From Terramyces sp. JEL0728 (taxonomy: Eukaryota; Chytridiomycota; Chytridiomycetes; Rhizophydiales; Terramycetaceae): a stretch of 64,000 bases of DNA. Location of the stretch: assembly GCA_027603945.1 (NCBI GenBank), contig JADIIU010000030.1:1-64000 (forward strand), read 5' to 3'. How positions within the stretch are numbered: position 1 is the first letter of the stretch; every line of letters begins with the position of its first letter. The translations under genes were made by a program, and so were the position numbers. A model generated the notes under the pieces. That model worked only from the letters and a program-made list of their open reading frames with translations, was not told the DNA's origin and searched no databases. This document shows, piece by piece, positions 9,728 to 19,916 of the stretch.

Positions 9728-11018
9728 TTATTTTCTCTTTTTAGAAACAGAATTAGAAACAGTGTAAGCATAAAGAAAACCATAAACCAAAACCGGCCCA
9801 ATAATGCCACAAAAATACATTGATTTCCAGACAAGCAATCCATAGTCTAATCTCTTCAATTGGAACGCAACTACCAAGAAATTCAAACAGAAAATAGAGA
9901 GAAACCATCCAAGGACATCGTAGACCTTTTGATGGCTTTTAAACATTGGTTTTAGAATTTTTCTGCATAATCTACTTGCTTGTTGCGCAGGCACAGCACC
10001 AATAAAACACAAGTAGTACTAAATTAATAATAATTACTCCGGGGTAGAATCCATGCCATATTGCCGAGGTAAATAGCGTAAGTTCAAGTTTAAAAAATGG
10101 CACTCGGTTGTAAATGTACCTACGCAGCCAGTTGGCTGTAAATATATTCCAGTTATCCATCATCATTTTAATATTTTCACCAAACTCGACATTGTGCACA
10201 ACAACGTTTGCACATTTGTCTTTATCCAAGCCGACTATTAGCGACTGGACAAGAGATATTTTCCATGCGCAATAGTATTTACTCCTAACGATAATTCCAC
10301 TGATTTGGACATACAAGACTTTATAGAGAAATGGCAGTTGCAGGAACCAATCCTGGTAAAAATCCTTGAAATGTAACGGCAACGACTGCAAGTAAGCTAA
10401 TACGACTACAAGACCCAAGTTCTTGTAGATTTCGCTTGTTGGTAATCGAACAGTTTGTTTTTTCAAGAAATCTTGATAAGATTTGAATTCAACTGCCGGC
10501 CCAACAACAAAATGAATGTAAAACATCATGAAAGACATGTACTCTAACAAATCTGGAAATTCTTTGATTTGGTACTCTGTTTGATATTCATCCAAGTCTA
10601 GGTCAGCGAATATTTGCCTTTTCTAGTGGAATCGTAAACGCTGAATGCAAACGAACTTTGCTTTATAAACAGGACCATTAGTATCGCCGAATCATCGATG
10701 CCCTTTCCTAGTACTTGAGTCTGTGTTAACACCAACTACCATATAGTGCGTGTAAACTACAGAACTTGCTCCGACCACCAAACACATGTATGGAGTACTC
10801 TTCCGAGATCCGCTGTATCGAGTCAAAAAATAAACCAAAAGTGAAGGCACTACAACCCTGACAAATGAATAAAATGAAAATAATCCAATGGTCATTAATG
10901 TCGAAGTTATGATTGAAAACACTTGTCTTTGTTTTGGGTTGAGAAGAGTGTAGACATACGATAGCGGGAAATTAAGAATCAGCGTCACCAGGTATCGGTT
11001 TTCGTAAATTACCTCCAT
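9728..11018 (-). CDS. MBOAT lysophospholipid acyltransferase (ALE1/LPCAT type)
   Basis: 410 aa after removal of three introns: 10721-10739 (19 nt), 10598-10617 (20 nt, with a GC 5' splice site) and 10019-10037 (19 nt). Multi-pass membrane protein. MBOAT hallmarks are NWNIFTANWLRRYIY, containing the conserved Asn, and SAIWHGFYPGYY, containing the catalytic His; the latter is completed only by splicing. FAFSVYDS...LDEYQ and FPDLLEYMSF match the upstream part of the family. Members reacylate lysophospholipids (Lands cycle) in the ER. The GC-AG intron is required to keep the frame between VYDSTRK and DLDEYQ. Confidence 0.88.
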
Positions 11019-11183
11019 CCTTGATTTGAATTTACTTTTTTCAAAAAATATTGTGCTAGCAATTGATAATCACAAAATAGAGAGTAGGGTTTCAGTTATG
11101 CAAGTGGGCACTTTATCTCTTCCACAACGCGAATTAAAAGCAACTGGAAATTCCGACACAAGAGTCAAATGGCTAGTGATTTA

Positions 11184-14100
11184 TTATTGTTTTTGTTGAT
11201 GTTTTTGAGCAGCTGCAACAATCGTATTCAAAGTTGCCCGTTGTGCTGTGCTGAGACGGCCGTCCAAGACACTACCTTGTCCGGTTTGCTGCAAGTGATT
11301 CATTGTGAGAGCAAATCTAACGTACACGTCAATAGAATCTAATGGTGTAATGAAATAAATATCTTCTTGCATGAATTCTTCTACATCCCACTCTTCGTCA
11401 TCACTAAAGTCTTCGTTCGGTTGTGCTTCTGCTGCATCGTTTGCCAAAGATTCTAATGTATCTTGTTCTTGGTCATCAAATTCCCCTTGTTCTTCAAAGT
11501 CATCATTTTCATAGTCTTCGTATTCTTCATGTTCGCCTTCCATTGATTCACGATCTACATTAGTTAAAATTACATTCTAGTGCGCCTTGATATGTTTGGA
11601 ATATCTTTAGAATGCCATCAAATAAATGCGTCCACATGTTTGAAAGCGATCCCAGCTGGTTTTGCGGTAATTCCAATAGCGTACAAAGGGCAAGGATCGA
11701 AAGTTTCTTGTCATGCACTCTATGGAAATGGTCAATATTCTTGAACCAGATCTCGCAAAATGCGCTAGTCCAGTTAATGTGTTCTAACAGACCAAGAGCC
11801 ATTGTTGGGTTATAGTAAAATGCATTCAATACTACTTCAATGCAATGAACTCTTAATGCGACAGTCTTTACTTTCTTTTTTAGTAGATTGTAAGCTTGCT
11901 CGACAAACTGAGGCACAAACTAATATTAACAATGTGTACTGAATCAATTAGCCCTCTAAGATTGTGCAGCATAGTTTCCATCAGCTGGATTGCTCTAATT
12001 TTATCTGCTTCTCTTCCTAGATTGTCGTTCATGATTGTCATGATCATTTCAAACAACTGATTTTGTAATGTTGGGTTTGAAGCAATAACATCTTTACCAT
12101 ATGAAATATAGTTATCAAGAGATGGTGACATTTCTTCAAGGTATTCCAGTGCGTCTTGTTTGAATGTGTTGACAATGTAAGGGAACAAACTCCACATTAC
12201 TGGCGACACTTGTTTGGAACAGAACAAGGAAGTTTCAATGATTTCAAATAATTCTTCATATAGATCTAGAATTGAATTTTCAAGGATAAATTTGAGCGCT
12301 GGTTCAATAACGATTTCAATTTCTAGAATGATTGCTGGAGAAGAATCAACCGCAAGAATAAGAGATGCAATGGTCTTCAATACACCCATGGCAGCCATCG
12401 TTTTATCTTCTGCATCTTCAATATCGAAATCATCAGAGGAGAAATTGCCTTCAGACATGATCCGCATAAAAGTATCTTTTAATTGTGAGGATAGTTGGGT
12501 AGCATATGGCTTCAATTCTTCAGAGAATTCAAACACCAGTAATTCCATAGAGTGTGTAAGAGTATCCAGGTCAATTTCATTCGTGGTGTTTAGTAATCCC
12601 TGCATCACTTGAACTACGTGGGGCTTCATTGCATTCACTACTTGAGGATATTTCAGGAATGGTCCAAGTGCCAAAGATGAGCTTACTCTGACTGGAAGTT
12701 GGGCGTCGTTCATGCAATTCAAGATATTTGTAAATGCAAATTGGAGGTTGTTTTCATCCTTGTAAGTAATACCAGAGAATTGGTGGATAACATCACACGC
12801 CTTTGCTCTAAGGAACGCATGTGGAGAAGTCAGATCTGGGAACACGTGGGATACCAAGAATTGCTCCATTTGCTCCTTGATGGGAGATTTCTACATTAGT
12901 TTCTGCTTACATCTGATATTGCCATATCAGCCAATTGTGCCATTATGTTCAACGCACCATACTTTTGATTCGGATTGAACTGCTGGCTGAGCGAACTCAA
13001 GATATTGTTGACCATAGTGACAATTGGAATAAAGGTTTGGCTAAACCTTGACTTTACCAATGAAACCAGCAGCTCTTCGGCAGCAGTTACTGGGGATCTG
13101 AAATCATCAATTGGGGGATCTACTTTTTTATGCTATTGTTAGTCTGTTTGCTTTGGAGTAAATGTCCTGAGATTACTTACAATATATTCAACTGGATCTT
13201 CATCCCACAATTCTTGATCTTGTTCAGTAAAGCACAATAATGGGAAAATGAATTTAACCAGCAATTCCAGCTTTTCAAGGATCATTGGCCAGATAGGTTT
13301 CAATCCGATACAGTGTCCAATAAATGAAAGCTGCAACTGGATGGTTCTTGGCGACGAGAAGGAAGTCAATTCGAATTGTTGAAAGTAGACTGTAAGGATT
13401 TTTGGCACGAAATGCTCAACAAACATCTTGGAAAATTGCGTGTATTTCTTGTCTCCCTTTCTTCGTCCGTATTTGCCTATATTAGTAATGCTTACCCATC
13501 AATGTATTCAGGCAACCGAAAGCCCATTTCTTTAATTTCCAGAAAACGTGTTTCTCGTCAGTTTCGTTGGATTTTTTTTGGACGACATTCATAAACAAGG
13601 TACACCAAGGTACCAGTGAATCCATTGATTGTAGGATGGGTGATAAATCCATTCTGATGGAGCAGTTGTAAGTCTTGATTATAGTCTTGAGCATCAATAG
13701 CGATTCCTCATTGTCGATTTGTTCCAACTTTTGTCCGATTGTCAATAAAATTGGAAATAGCGATTGGATGATTGCGTATAAATTTGCTCTCTTTCCCGCT
13801 TGTGTCCACTGCAGTGTTTTTACCTATTGATTAGCAAATATATACCAACTCCAGCAAGACTGCCAGCCCGGTGTAAAGCAAATTTGTATTTTGGCTTTGC
13901 AACAACTGCACAATCGCTTGGTTCAACTCTGGCCACGAATTTTGAGAATTTTCGCTGCTGATAATCAGATGAATTGAATTCAACAGCAGCTGCTTCTTGG
14001 TCCCGGTAGTTTGGGCAATCGCTTGAATAATGTGCTGCTTGACCCACAGTTTTTCTTCATTAGTGATTTGGTTCTGGCTTGAAGTCCAGCCATTTCTTAC

Positions 14101-14348
14101 TCTATTTTTGAAATAAATCGCAGCTACGTTAATTTACTCGGAACCTATATTAAAATGGAATACCTGACTGGGAAACATTTGCATCTTGATTATTGAGGAT
14201 CTGTAATAAGCAGGACAAGAATCCTGGCGTTGTTTCAATATAAAATTAGACTAGTTGATACTTGTTTAAGATGCGCTTCAGCCTGTTGTCTGATATTTGC
14301 GTCCGCCTGAATGGTTGCCGACAGCGTATTGAATACCTCTTGTTCCAT
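11184..14348 (-). CDS. Importin-beta family nuclear transport receptor (importin-7/8, Sxm1/Nmd5-like)
   Basis: 985 aa of HEAT repeats. I chose the ATG at 14348 because it gives [13 protein letters not shown] followed by QQAEAHLKQ, the typical importin N-terminus. [37 protein letters not shown] and [12 protein letters not shown] fit importin-7/8. The C-terminus is very acidic, as in this subfamily. Introns are at 14243-14261 (lacks AG, see findings), 14124-14163 (two abutting units), 13824-13845, 13477-13495, 13133-13180 (48 nt), 12891-12910, 11920-11939 and 11555-11573. It imports ribosomal proteins and other cargo. It is divergent from the proteasome alpha1 gene, 113 nt away. Confidence 0.88.
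13133..13180 (-). other. 48-nt intron in the importin gene
   Basis: It starts GTAAGTAATCTCAGG and ends CTAACAATAG, joining DPVEYI to [11 protein letters not shown]. It is one of the few introns over 30 nt that does not divide into GT...AG units of about 20 nt. Confidence 0.75.
14124..14163 (-). repeat. Array of two abutting micro-introns in the importin gene
   Basis: Read on the minus strand, a complete 19-nt unit GTATTCCATTTTAATATAG (14145-14163) is followed directly by a 21-nt unit that starts GTTCCGAG and ends TTAACGTAG (14124-14144). Both must be removed to join ...VSQS to AAIYFKN. The junction is AG|GT with no exon between. Confidence 0.75.
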
Positions 14349-14461
14349 TCTCTGAAAAAAAAAGTTTTTGCTTCTTTGTCACTCGCCATCACTCGCCACA
14401 ATATTGTCTCCAGCCACGACGAATCCAATCTTTTGCACCCTGGCAAAAAAGTTTCCAAAGA

Positions 14462-15338
14462 ATGGCGGGAAGAGGAGCAGGATACGACAGGTAAGTCAAT
14501 AGTAACAAGACACATTACAGTATTTTCACCAGAAGGTAGATTGTATCAAGTTGAATATGCCTTCAAGGCAATCACAAACGCAGGTATAACCTCAGTCGGT
14601 GTTCGTGGAAAAGATTGTGCAGTAGTAATTACCCAGCGTAAAGTCCCTGATAAATTATTGGATCCAAGCACCATTACAAATATCTACCCACTTACTTCAA
14701 AGATTGGATGTGTCATGACTGGGTTGGTACCCGACGGAAGATCTCAGGTAATTATCTTTTGATCCTAGGTATAAGGCATTAATCATAGGTATAAGGCATT
14801 AATCATAGGTATAAGGCATTAATCATAGGTTCAAAGAGCGCAAGGCGAAGCCGCAGAATGGCGGTACAAATACGGATATGATATTCCAACAGATATGCTT
14901 GCGAAAAGAGTCGCAAATATCAACCAAGTCTACACGCAACAAGCTGCAATGAGACCTGCTGGTGTATCAATGATCTTGATAGGATACGACGACGAATACG
15001 GCCCGCAATTATTCAAATGTGATCCTGCAGGGTAAACATTGGATTAACAAGATATTATATGGGCTACAAAGCAACAACAGCTGGAGCAAAACATCAGGAA
15101 GCGTTGAATCACTTGGAAAAGAAACTAAAAAAAGAGCCAGAGTTGAATCAAGAAGATACAATCGAAGTAATTTTTGCTAATGTAGTTGGCCATAATGACC
15201 CTTTCGAACGTTTTATCAATGGATTTCAAACCAAAGGATTTGGAGATTGGCATTGTCACCAAGGATGAAAGATTCAAAAAGATGACTGAGAATGAAATTG
15301 AAGCTCACTTGACAAGAATTATCGAACGAAGTGATTAA
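14462..15338 (+). CDS. PSMA6: 20S proteasome subunit alpha1 (PSMA6/Scl1)
   Basis: Exons 14462-14490, 14510-14747, 14829-15031, 15052-15166 and 15186-15338 total 738 nt, giving 245 aa; the human protein is 246 aa. The start [15 protein letters not shown] and the motifs [50 protein letters not shown] and [12 protein letters not shown] identify alpha1. It forms part of the alpha ring gating the 20S core. Introns are 19, 81, 20 and 19 nt; the 81-nt one is an array of four micro-introns. The first coding exon is only 29 nt. The gene shares a short divergent promoter region with the importin gene. Confidence 0.96.
14748..14828 (+). repeat. Four-unit tandem micro-intron array (three identical 20-mers) in PSMA6
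   Basis: The segment between SRSQ and VQRAQGEA splits exactly into 14748-14768 (21 nt, GTAATTATC...GATCCTAG) and three identical copies of GTATAAGGCATTAATCATAG at 14769-14788, 14789-14808 and 14809-14828. Every unit has its own GT, a TTAAT branch-like motif (in the three copies) and AG. All junctions are AG|GT. The total of 81 nt must be removed, since the first unit contains an in-frame stop. Confidence 0.9.
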
Positions 15339-15403
15339 TAAAGCCTGTTTTTCATGAATAAAGTGTTGAAAAGCAAAGGACAGTATAGAATTGAAAAAGC
15401 AAT

Positions 15404-16788
15404 TTATTCTTGGCACTTCATTTGCAATTCGCGAATAAGCTCGTGGCAATCGTCAAGCATTTCAAAGAGAATTGCTTGGCCCTCAGGTATCCTTCCTTCA
15501 TCGTCATGAAACTTGCCATCCACCTGCAATTTGTTTATAGATTGGATTTTGACTTGGTATGGAATAAGTTCGTCGTAGGTAAGGTTAACATTCCATCTTT
15601 TAAGTTGCAGTAAGCATTTTTGAAGTGTTACCAGCTGGTTGAAAATGTACATTAACGATTCATCTACTGGTTCGCAAGCTGTTTGAAGCTTGTAAATGGA
15701 TCTGTAACACTAGATTAACGAATAGTACTTTGTGGAGCAAGTAGTGTAAGACTGCCTGGCCAGGCGGAACAGCATCACCAACCATAAACTTACCATCCAC
15801 ACGCATATTGTCAATTTGGCCAAGCTTGACCTGATATGGGATCAAATCATCTCCTCGTAAAGTCCTGGGATTAGCAGTAGTTACCATCGTGAATACATGG
15901 TGAAATGCTCCAACTTGCCCTTGATTTTAATCAACTCTTCATAAACACGACGAAGAGGGTTATCGCTGCCAACAGGGTCTCTTGACGCTAATAACTCATG
16001 CTATGTTAATCGATATTACTATATCGTCAAAGCAAGCTTCTAGCAAGTTGATTACACTGGCCTGACCTGGCACAACGTTGCCATCTTTGGTCATAAATTT
16101 ACCGTCAATTCGTACAGAATCAATTTCTCGGACTTCATCCTGTAATATTTGAACTTCAACCAAAGAAAAGGCGTGTGGATTCTTTCTTGCTACCAATTGA
16201 TCCAGTTCCCGTTTGATTTCAATTAAACGGTTGTGTATTGGGATCAGAGCTTCAGAAATGCTTGCCAATTCAGTCTGTAAATCTTTTAGCGCCGTTTCTG
16301 ATTAATATTTTCTTACCACAGCACTGTAGTTTTGTAGATAGCATGGATAATCCTTGCTTGTAACATTCTTGATCAGAGCAAGTCAAGAGCGGCAAGTGCT
16401 TTTTTTGAGTATTGATTTCGTTAGAGTATTTGATCAATGCGTGGCTGTTAAACAATCCAGAAACTTTAAGATCGTCCAACTTGTGATGGATTTTCGTCAA
16501 TGAAACGTATGCCGTGAATGTGTTTGGCGACATGTGGTCCTGCTTTGACCATATTTTAAAGAATAATGGCATGATATCATCTATCAGCTTATCCGACTGC
16601 GTTGAAATATGGTATCCTTGGGATACTTGCTGCTCGATTTCCGTAGATGAACGAAGTGAGAATAATTCCTTTACAAGAGTCATCAGATCACTCCAGAGTT
16701 GTGCAAGGTTGGCATCCTCAGTTTGTGCGTGGGTGAGAATGCCTTCCAGGCTAGTTTGAATGTGTTGTTCTGCTGCTGGTGTTTCCAT
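15404..16788 (-). CDS. UPF0662/DUF2408 family protein
   Basis: 435 aa after removing introns at 16298-16316, 16001-16019, 15865-15884 and 15710-15728 (19, 19, 20, 19 nt). The module LIPYQVK...VDGKF...P.GQA...LL is repeated three times: RIDGKFMTKDG, RVDGKFMVGD and VDGKFHDDEGRIPEGQAIL. This is the signature of the fungal DUF2408 family, of unknown biochemical function and probably cytosolic. It lies tail to tail with PSMA6, with 65 nt between the stop codons. Confidence 0.85.
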
Positions 16789-16895
16789 TTGCAATCAAAA
16801 ATTTTCGGTCAAACGAAATATTTATTATCAGTTGAGACTGCTTTGGTCAGCCAGAGATCAATTCAGATTCGCATTCATAATTAAGGATTGATTTA

Positions 16896-18062
16896 TTAAA
16901 CTTGAACCATGTTGCGCAACTCTTCCCCTTCGTCGCTAAATGTTTCTTGGGACTCAAGCGGATGCAAAAGTCCTTTTCCAAAGTAAGTCATATTCTGCCA
17001 AGCAACAGCCATGGTAGCAATAACTAGCAGCATCGTAATAGCGACTATAGTTAGTATAAAGTACTAAAGAATGTCAGCGAATTCTTGCTGGAATCAAATC
17101 TTGGCTCTTTGTCTACCCAAATATTCCATAATTTAGAAATTAGATATCCAAAGCCAGTCAACAGACCAGCCAGTGTCAAATATACCAAGTATTTGTTTTC
17201 CTTGCGAACCTGAATAAGAAATAATTACAGAGTAGTAAGACAGGAACAGCAACAAGAAGGTGGCAGGGAAGGCAATAACCACGTGTGTGACTATGGTTGA
17301 GACAGAGCTTTGATAGGATAATACCAGAGCAACAAATTGAATAGAGAATCCCAGAAAAAAGTAAACATCAACTAAATTAACAAAAATTACTCTTGATCAA
17401 CAATACATAAATGTGATAGAGATAGGTGACGTTCCTGACCACAAGGTCGCATCCCAGCTCCTTGTAAATTGTCCATCCAAAGACATAGTATAATTTCCAA
17501 GTCAAATATCCAGATCCCAATAGGCTGATCAAGAAAAGTACAATTAAAATGACTTCTGGTGCGGCGGTAGGATGCGCATTAATCCCTGGAAGTATACTAG
17601 CGACTGAATTTGCCCACGATTGAGCTTGAACTGACTGCATAATTGAATATACAAAAAGAGCAAAATTGAAGGCGAATGTAGTGACCAGCTGGATTAGAGA
17701 AGTCTCCTTCAACTACTGTGAACCAATAATTACTGCATCTGCGGTTAGTAGCAACTGGAAAAGCTGGGCTACAATGAACAAGCCGTGATAGACTGTCAAA
17801 GCAGCTCCGTTCTTGTATACATTAGGGATTTGATCTGTATCTCTGTAAGCGTATAAATTAGAGTCCAGGAATTGTCTATATTGGATTGCAATAAAGAGTT
17901 CAAAAGCAGAAATAATAATTGCTTGGAGGAAGGACAGCTGCAGCAAGTATCTGGACCACTTGTTATCCGGGATCTATGTCAAATGTTGGCTACCCATCCT
18001 TTAGGCTTTGGTTTTTCATATCTTTCAACTGAGGTTCGTCGTAGTGGTCCATCTCCGTCCAT
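16896..18062 (-). CDS. UPF0658 Golgi membrane protein family, copy A
   Basis: 355 aa with seven or so hydrophobic segments after removing five introns of 20, 21, 19, 19 and 20 nt. It starts MDGDGPLRR. The core pattern YHGLFIVAQLFQL...SLIQLVTT...TWKLYYVFGW.IYKELG.D, then YLYHIYVLLIKIDVYFFLGF.IQF, matches the fungal UPF0658 family, placed in the Golgi in fission yeast; the function is unknown. The neighbouring gene is a paralogue in the same orientation with introns at the same positions. Confidence 0.8.
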
Positions 18063-18264
18063 TTTTGCTCTGAAAAAATTGGAGGTTTTTGTTTTCAAAT
18101 GGCTGTGATGAATGAGTCTCTCATTTGGTGGTTGCGAATTATTTTGCCGGCGGTAGACTTGATCAGTCCTGCTATTGGCTACTGCAAAGCCGCCTGCGAA
18201 TCACAGCTGGTTTCCGCACGATAAGACCGCTGCCATCACAAAATAATGGTAAATAGATTTATTA

Positions 18265-19547
18265 CTATATAGCATACTCCTCAAGCGTGTCCTTGGAAGA
18301 GTCCCTGTTGATATACCCATGGCCGAATTGAAGCATGTTGAAAACAGCAACGACCATCGTGGCGATACTCAGCAGAACCATAATAACAACTATAATTAAA
18401 CAACCAATTACTGAAAAATGTCATTGAGTTCTTTGATGAATCAAAGCGAATATCTTTTTCGAAATAGATTGCATAGATCTTTGATAACACATAGCCAATG
18501 GCAACCAGGAATCCTACCAGTGTAGCATACACCATGTACTTGTTTTCTTTACGGACCTATGGTTACAACGAATTACTGCGTAGTAAGCCAGCGTAAGAAT
18601 TAAAAAGGCACCAGTGACAGATACCGCGACATTGAGAGCTATCGCAGAATTACTGTCAACGCCATTATTCGTGCCATAGGCTAATACCAATGTAACAAAT
18701 TGGACAATGAATCCAAGCCAGAAATAAACGTCAATTTTCAGCAATAGAATGTATATATGATACAGATACAGCACATCTAAATTAGGAATAAATTACTTTT
18801 AACTCTAACGTCAGCTCCTAACTCTTTGTATGTTGTCCAGCCAAACACATAGTACAGTTTCCAGGTAAGGAATACCCATCCAATACAGAATAGCAGCAGC
18901 ACAACAATCAGGGCAATTGAAGCACCTCCGTACGGATACGCACCGTCGATTTCATTGAGTAATGACGCATTGAGTTTGTGAACAAAATCTGGAAAAGCCT
19001 TTGTGATGTTGTAGGAATCACTTGCCCAAGTAGAAGCTTGGCGGGTTTGAATAATTCCGTATCCGAATGTCGCCCAGTTGAAGATGGTGGTAGTGACTAA
19101 TTGGATCAATGATAATTGGAAAAGCTAATATAAAATTCAAATTACGGCGTCGGCAATTAGTATAAGTTGAAACAGCTGTGCACCGATAAGCAACCCATGA
19201 TAAACGGTAATTGCGGCTCCATTCATATAATCCTTGTGTACAGTATAGTTAAATTGCTGGTCCCTTGGGTACAGAGTGATGTTGTCTGGAGTCGCAGTGG
19301 TTGCAGGGATGGTTGAATAATTGCCAAACAAATTATCCAGGAATCCTCTGTATCCAACCATAATATACAATTCTATTGCTGAAACTACTACGAATTGGAC
19401 AAAGGAAACCAGCAGAGCTAATTTAGCCCAGCGGTTTTGAGGAATCTGAAATTAATTAACTGCTACCCATGCTTGCTTTTGCTGATTCGCATTTGAGCTC
19501 CTGTTCCTTTCCAGAGTAACTCGTTCTAGCGGGCCATCTCCGTCCAT
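18265..19547 (-). CDS. UPF0658 Golgi membrane protein family, copy B
   Basis: 392 aa after removing introns of 21, 21, 20, 20 and 22 nt. It shares with copy A the start MDGDGPL, the motifs YHGLLIGAQLFQL, SLIQLVTTTIF, TWKLYYVFGWTTYKELGAD and HIYILLLKIDVYFWLGF, and the terminal FFIVIMVLLSIATM. The first luminal loop is longer and carries N-x-S/T sites. The pair arose by tandem duplication. Intron positions match between the copies while intron sequences do not. Confidence 0.8.
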
Positions 19548-19880
19548 TTGTTTTTGTTTAATTTTTCGTCCTGGTGCTTGTTTTTGTTTGCAGCGCCACC
19601 TGATGTGGTTGAGCCCATTCATTCGTTACATGAAACTGTACAGTTGATTGAGAGAGGAGTTCGAAAGGAAACTTGTATACAAAATCCTGTGGCTCAATTC
19701 CATAGATATATTATAGAGAATCCAGAGATAGAAACAAACATTAATAGACTGCAAAAAGTTTCTTGCTTGATTTGCAGTAATTTCTTGCGATGCAGTCCAG
19801 AGCTTCATCTGTTCCGATTACAGCTGGCACACTTTTATGAGGACTTTAATCTCTTTTACGGAAGGTTCCTCATTGACTGA
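19530..19880 (+). other. Open frame of uncertain status between UPF0658-B and the Seb1-like gene
   Basis: About 95 codons open from 19530 to a stop at 19878-19880, with a plausible protein-like composition (VVEPIHSLHETVQLIERG...). There is no in-frame ATG and I recognise no domain. A polypyrimidine-AG (TTTGTTTGCAG at about 19580) could be a 3' splice site, but I found no upstream exon. It could be a truncated gene, a 3' UTR, or chance. Confidence 0.25.
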
Positions 19881-19916
19881 GTGTCTAATTCAAAAAACAT
19901 ATGGTGCAATTGTTTA

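Noticed and set aside
10625..10650. A 17-nt GT...AG intron (GTTTACGATTCCACTAG) in the MBOAT gene
   Set aside because: It would delete the conserved VYD and has no branch motif; the 20-nt GC-AG intron just downstream fits the family and the size class.
14769..14828. The three identical 20-mers as a minisatellite or CRISPR-like repeat
   Set aside because: There are no spacers, and each unit begins GT, ends AG and must be removed from the transcript together with the preceding unit.
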